A stretch of DNA of 64,000 nucleotides, from NCBI RefSeq assembly GCF_947090775.1, contig NZ_OX352321.1, positions 1,984,001-2,048,000 on the forward strand, in the 5' to 3' direction. Positions 60,240 through 64,000 of this stretch are shown here, in pieces (positions within the stretch are counted from its first letter, which is position 1; each line of letters begins with the position of its first letter). The notes under the pieces were generated by a model. That model searched no databases. It was not told where the DNA came from and saw only the letters and a program-made list of their open reading frames with translations. This DNA is from Pseudarthrobacter sp. MM222. GTDB lineage: Bacteria > Actinomycetota > Actinomycetes > Actinomycetales > Micrococcaceae. Position numbers and translations under genes: made by a program.

Positions 60240-61361
60240 ATGACCGCATCAGTAATTTCCGCCGGACCAGTTCCGCGGTCCGGCAGCGCCGCGCAAGGCG
60301 CCATTGAGCTCCGCCAGGTCAGCAAGACCTACGGCGAGGTCATTGCCGTGGACCAGCTGGACCTGACGGTCCGTCCCGGCGAGTTCGTCACCCTGCTGGG
60401 CCCCAGCGGCTCCGGCAAGACCACCACCATGATGATGGTGGCAGGGTTCGAGGAACACACCGCCGGTTCCGTCCTGATCGACGGCAAGCCGGTGGATTCA
60501 CTGCCGCCCCGGGAACGGAATCTCGGTGTGGTGTTCCAGAACTACGCACTGTTCCCGCATATGAGCGCCCTTGAAAACGTGGAATTCGCCCTCCGCATGC
60601 GGAAGGTTCCGCGCGCCGAACGCCAGCAGCGGGCTGCCGCCGCACTGGAACGTGTGGGCCTCGGCAAGATGGGCGGCCGCAAGCCCCGCCAGCTCTCCGG
60701 CGGCCAGCAACAACGGGTGGCGCTGGCCCGGGCGCTGGTTTTCAACCCGGCAGCCCTGCTGCTGGATGAGCCCATGGCTGCCTTGGACAAGCGTCTCCGC
60801 GAGCAGATGCAGGAGGAGATCAAGGCCTTGCAGAAGAGCCTGGGCATCTCCGTGCTGTTCGTGACGCACGACCAGGACGAGGCCATGGCCATGTCGGACC
60901 GGATAGTGGTGATGCGGGACGGGAAGATAATCCAGTCCGGGCCGCCGGAGGAGGTCTACAACCACCCGCTGACCGACTGGGTGGCCAGTTTCCTCGGTGA
61001 TACGAACCTCATTCCCTGCAGCATCGTCGAGCGAAACGGGGACCACGCTGTCGTGGATCTCGGTGGCCTCGGCCTGGCCAGGGTCCGGGACCGCGGAGCC
61101 GACGGCGGGAACTATGCCGTTTCCATCCGTCCGGAGCACCTCAAATTCAGCACGCAGGCCGCGGCAGGCAACGGCTGCGCCGCGACACTGGTGTCCTCCA
61201 CGAACCTGGGCGCCACGGTGCGCCACCGGCTCACGGCCGGCGGCCATGAACTCCAGCTGCGGGAATTGAGCTCCGAACGGGGCGCCGGACTGCAACCGGA
61301 TGCGGAGCTGTGGGTGGGCTGGGACGAGGACAAAGCCCAGCTGCTGGTTCTCGAGTCCTGA
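60240..61361 (+). CDS. ABC importer ATPase (PotA-like)
   Basis: ATPase of 373 aa. Walker A GPSGSGKTTT, signature LSGGQQQRVALARAL, Walker B LLLDEPMAALD and switch FVTHDQDEAMAMSDR are present, and a C-terminal TOBE domain follows (VSIRPEHLKFS). The start is ATG 60240 after AAAGGAAAG; the frame extends back to 60168 without support. Completes the four-gene importer. Confidence 0.94.
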   Translation: MTASVISAGPVPRSGSAAQGAIELRQVSKTYGEVIAVDQLDLTVRPGEFVTLLGPSGSGKTTTMMMVAGFEEHTAGSVLIDGKPVDSLPPRERNLGVVFQNYALFPHMSALENVEFALRMRKVPRAERQQRAAAALERVGLGKMGGRKPRQLSGGQQQRVALARALVFNPAALLLDEPMAALDKRLREQMQEEIKALQKSLGISVLFVTHDQDEAMAMSDRIVVMRDGKIIQSGPPEEVYNHPLTDWVASFLGDTNLIPCSIVERNGDHAVVDLGGLGLARVRDRGADGGNYAVSIRPEHLKFSTQAAAGNGCAATLVSSTNLGATVRHRLTAGGHELQLRELSSERGAGLQPDAELWVGWDEDKAQLLVLES

Positions 61362-61443
61362 CCGGCCCGAAGGAAGATTAGCGCCACACTGTGCCGTGGG
61401 GGCGGGCTATCCATTTGCGACATCTGCGGGGTAGCTTGTCCCC

Positions 61444-62466
61444 ATGGCCAGGGAAGAAACCACACTCACCGTCAACAGCCCGCACGGCCCGCGCGAGGTG
61501 CGGCTGTCGAGCCCGTCCAGGGTCGTTTGGCCGGAGCTCGGCCTGACCAAACTGGACCTCGCCCAATACATGGTTGATGTCGGGGACGCGTTCCTGGCGG
61601 CCAACGGCGACCGCCCGGTGACCCTCCAGCGGTTCGGCGGCAACATCGACGGCGAACAGTTCTTCTCGAAGAATCCGCCCAAGGGCGCACCGGACTTCGT
61701 CCGCTCGGTCATGGTGAAGTACCCCAGCGCACGCTCCCACCCGCAGATCGTGTTCGACGACGTTGCGGCCGCGGTCTGGGCCGTGCAGATGAACACCGTC
61801 GTGTTCCATCCCTGGGCATCCAGGGCGGGCAATCCGGACAACCCGGATCAACTCCGGATCGATCTTGACCCGCAGCCCGGAACCGGTTTCGAGGACGCCA
61901 TCCCGGCGGCCCAGGAACTGCGCTCGGTGCTGGCCGAAGCCGGGCTGGAGGCGTTCATCAAGACCTCCGGGAACCGCGGGCTGCACGTCTACGCCCCGGT
62001 CGAGCCCACCCGGGAGTTTCTGGAAGTCCGGCATGCCGTGATCGGGGCGGCCCGCGAACTGGAGCGGCGCATGCCCGAAAAGGTCACCACTGCATGGTGG
62101 AAGGAGGAGCGCGGCCGCCGGATCTTCGTCGACTTCAACCAGGCGAACCGGGACCGCACCATCGCGGGCGCCTACAGCCCGCGTGCCCTCCCCGGCGCCA
62201 CCGTCTCCTGCCCGATCGGATGGGAGGAACTCGGGAACGCCGATCCGAAGGACTTCACCATCCTCAGCGTCCCCGAGCGGCTGAAGACCACGGGGGATCC
62301 CTGGGCAGACATGCATGCAAAACCGGGAACCATCGATGTCCTCCTCAAATGGTGGGAGAAGGACGTAGCCGCCGGACTGGGCGAACTTCCGTTCCCGCCG
62401 GACTTCCCGAAGATGCCCGGCGAACCGTCCAGGGTCCAGCCCAGCCGGGCCCGAGCCAAGGACTAA
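61444..62466 (+). CDS. LigD-type DNA polymerase domain protein (non-homologous end joining)
   Basis: Stand-alone polymerase (AEP primase) domain of 340 aa. LRIDLDPQ gives the two metal Asp (140 and 142), TSGNRGLHVYAPV the His, and KVTTAWWKEERGRRIFVDFNQANRDRTIAGAYSPR the nucleotide-binding Arg/Lys region. No ligase or phosphoesterase domain is fused and no Ku gene is adjacent. Members of this class fill gaps during NHEJ; partners would be elsewhere. Confidence 0.93.
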   Translation: MAREETTLTVNSPHGPREVRLSSPSRVVWPELGLTKLDLAQYMVDVGDAFLAANGDRPVTLQRFGGNIDGEQFFSKNPPKGAPDFVRSVMVKYPSARSHPQIVFDDVAAAVWAVQMNTVVFHPWASRAGNPDNPDQLRIDLDPQPGTGFEDAIPAAQELRSVLAEAGLEAFIKTSGNRGLHVYAPVEPTREFLEVRHAVIGAARELERRMPEKVTTAWWKEERGRRIFVDFNQANRDRTIAGAYSPRALPGATVSCPIGWEELGNADPKDFTILSVPERLKTTGDPWADMHAKPGTIDVLLKWWEKDVAAGLGELPFPPDFPKMPGEPSRVQPSRARAKD

Positions 62467-62613
62467 CGGCGGGACGGCTGCGCCATCCGGCACCGAGGGT
62501 TGACCTCACAGCGTTCCTTCAGCGAATTTGGGGTCATCGCTGAGCCGCAAGTGCGAGAGTTCCAGCAGTGGGCCGGTTGTCCGCCGGCCCGGTCCAGCAG
62601 AAAGCCGGAAGCA

Positions 62614-63720
62614 ATGAGCCGGAACGCCACAACACCTCCGGGCGCCAAGGCCCCGGCGAGCGCATCCTTGCTGATTTTGGCAGTGATTCTTGCCGTGACA
62701 GCGGCGGCCTGCACGCCGATGCCGACGCCGACGCCAGCGCCGACGGCGGGCCAACGCGCCGGGACTCCCGGGCACGTGTTCATCATCAATCTTGAGAACA
62801 AGGGCTACGACAAGATCTGGGATGCCGGCTCCGCGGCCCCGTACTTGTCCACAACCCTTCGCGCCCAGGGTGTGCTGCTCTCCCAGTACTACGGCATCGC
62901 CCACCATTCCAACCCGAACTACCTCGCCCAGATTTCCGGACAGGGCTCAAATGCCATGACCCGGGACGATTGCCCGACCTACGGGCCCCTCACGCAGACC
63001 GGGGAAGCATCTCCGGGCCAGGTTAAGGGCACCGGCTGCGTCTATCCGGCATCGGTGCCGACGGTAGCGGGACAGCTCCGCTCCGCGGGAAAGAGCTGGA
63101 AAGGCTACATGGAGGACATGAAGACTCCGTGCCGGCACCCCGAACTCGGCGCCAGGGACAACGATCAGAAGGCGAAGGTCGGCGACCAGTACGCCACCCG
63201 TCACAACCCGTTTGTGTACTTTGAGGAGGTCACCTCCTCCCCGGATTGCCGGGCGAACGTCGTCGACTTCAGCGAGCTCGCGGCGGACCTGCGATCCGTC
63301 GAGACCACCCCGGCGCTGTCCTACATCACACCAAATCTGTGTCACGACGGCCACGATAATCCCTGCGTCGATGGAAGCACCGGCGGGCTGGTCAGCGCGG
63401 ACGCGTGGCTGGGCGAGCAGATTCCGCGGATTCTGGAATCACCGGCGTTCAAGAAGGACGGGATGCTCGTCATCACCTTCGATGAAGCCGAAGACAGCTC
63501 CGGCGGTCCATCAGGGATACCGGGCGGCACGGCCGGCGGCCGCGTCGGCGCACTCGTGCTCTCACCCTTCATCAAAGGCGGCACGACGTCGGACCGGCTG
63601 TACAACCATTTCAGTCTCCAGGCCAGCGTTGAGGACATCTTTTCGCTGCCGCGGCTCGGATATGCCGGGGCAGCGGGGCTGAACAGCTTCGGGAACGACG
63701 TCTTCAACGGCCGGTCCTGA
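62614..63720 (+). CDS. Secreted phosphoesterase family lipoprotein
   Basis: A 368-aa exported protein. The signal segment SASLLILAVILAVTAAAC ends in a lipobox-like TAAC, followed by a Thr/Pro linker (TPMPTPTPAPTAG). HVFIINLENKGYDKIW, HHSNPNYLAQISG, YITPNLCHDGHDNPC and LVITFDEAEDSS match the phosphoesterase (acid phosphatase / phospholipase C) family. ATG 62614 is chosen because a signal peptide starts there; the frame is open to 62500. No operon partner. Confidence 0.9.
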   Translation: MSRNATTPPGAKAPASASLLILAVILAVTAAACTPMPTPTPAPTAGQRAGTPGHVFIINLENKGYDKIWDAGSAAPYLSTTLRAQGVLLSQYYGIAHHSNPNYLAQISGQGSNAMTRDDCPTYGPLTQTGEASPGQVKGTGCVYPASVPTVAGQLRSAGKSWKGYMEDMKTPCRHPELGARDNDQKAKVGDQYATRHNPFVYFEEVTSSPDCRANVVDFSELAADLRSVETTPALSYITPNLCHDGHDNPCVDGSTGGLVSADAWLGEQIPRILESPAFKKDGMLVITFDEAEDSSGGPSGIPGGTAGGRVGALVLSPFIKGGTTSDRLYNHFSLQASVEDIFSLPRLGYAGAAGLNSFGNDVFNGRS

Positions 63721-63929
63721 TCGGTGTCGGGCGGGCGGAAGGGCCGACGGCGGACCCGGTATGGTCACTGGCGCAACGATCTGAGCACCCCGCGTACGGC
63801 AAACCCCAGCGCACACACCAGCGGTGTCAGCCCGGCCGGAGGAGGATCCAGGGCCGTCCGGCCCCTTTCCGAATGGGTGACCTGGACATAGATTAGGGCC
63901 ACGGAAGGCACCGGAAGAGAGGTTGGGGC
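63721..63929 (+). other. Intergenic gap
   Basis: I see no gene in this 209-base gap and no strong hairpin. It should hold the promoter of the gene starting at 63930. Confidence 0.4.
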
Positions 63930-64000
63930 ATGGGTACACCAACGAATGCAGCATCACGGCTCGCCGAAGCGCTGGCCATTGTCCTTGGCACGCCGGAAAT
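63930..64000 (+). CDS. Start of an unidentified gene (truncated by window end)
   Basis: ATG 63930 behind GAGAGGTTGGGG opens a frame beginning MGTPTNAASRLAEALAIVLG that runs off the window. Twenty-three codons are visible, too few to assign a family. Confidence 0.55.
   Translation, partial: MGTPTNAASRLAEALAIVLGTPE

Overview
The window is about 64 kb of high-GC actinobacterial DNA. Dense GC-rich coding, frequent GTG/TTG starts and ATGA/GTGA stop-start overlaps, IclR/GntR/LysR-controlled catabolic operons, a class F-like sortase and a SigB/F-type sigma factor fit Micrococcaceae (Arthrobacter/Pseudarthrobacter type soil or plant-associated bacteria). The genus is inferred from gene content, not from an rRNA gene. 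I saw no rRNA, tRNA, CRISPR array, insertion sequence or prophage.

Region 1 (1-19084) looks like a catabolic island for rhamnosylated plant phenolics. It holds two ATPases of an oligopeptide-type ABC importer, two different GH78 alpha-L-rhamnosidases around an IclR regulator, three alpha/beta hydrolases (one with its nucleophile serine replaced by glycine), a fumarylacetoacetate-hydrolase-family enzyme, a two-component-type FAD phenol hydroxylase, a DUF3500-type protein, a quercetinase-like bicupin, a SnoaL-like protein and an MFS permease. Together these could take a flavonol rhamnoside such as a rutin-like compound through deglycosylation, ring opening, ester cleavage and aromatic hydroxylation; this order is inference.

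Region 2 (19372-33445) is aldarate (glucarate/galactarate) catabolism. A GntR/FadR regulator sits with a talarate/galactarate-type dehydratase; then come an AEC-type permease, the operon kdgD-ketoglutarate semialdehyde dehydrogenase-gudD, and a second operon tctC-tctB-tctA-usp-gudD-like-talrD-like under a divergent LysR regulator. A 40-bp element upstream of the tct operon recurs upstream of kdgD (28 of 40 positions identical, no gaps), suggesting that the LysR protein controls both operons.

Region 3 (33564-42096) is mixed: an HrpB helicase, a surface cluster (lipoprotein, sortase, CHRD-domain protein), a FAD oxidoreductase fused to a Rieske domain, two small proteins and a SigB/F-type sigma factor.

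Region 4 (42205-52088) is a tightly overlapping operon for ADP-heptose synthesis and glycosyl transfer: gmhB, a GT9 heptosyltransferase-like gene, two further glycosyltransferases, gmhA, a divergent hldE, an SDR, an aldehyde dehydrogenase and a second canonical hldE. In a Gram-positive genome this implies a heptose-containing surface glycan or secondary metabolite.

Region 5 (52167-64000) has a NasA/FdhF-like molybdopterin oxidoreductase coupled to a small helical protein, a 50-codon acidic ORF, a DUF6480-like protein, a 2OG-Fe(II)/isopenicillin-N-synthase-like oxygenase, a polyamine/opine-type ABC importer preceded by an operator-like palindrome and a hairpin that would cover its ribosome binding site, a stand-alone LigD polymerase domain, a secreted phosphoesterase and the start of one more gene.
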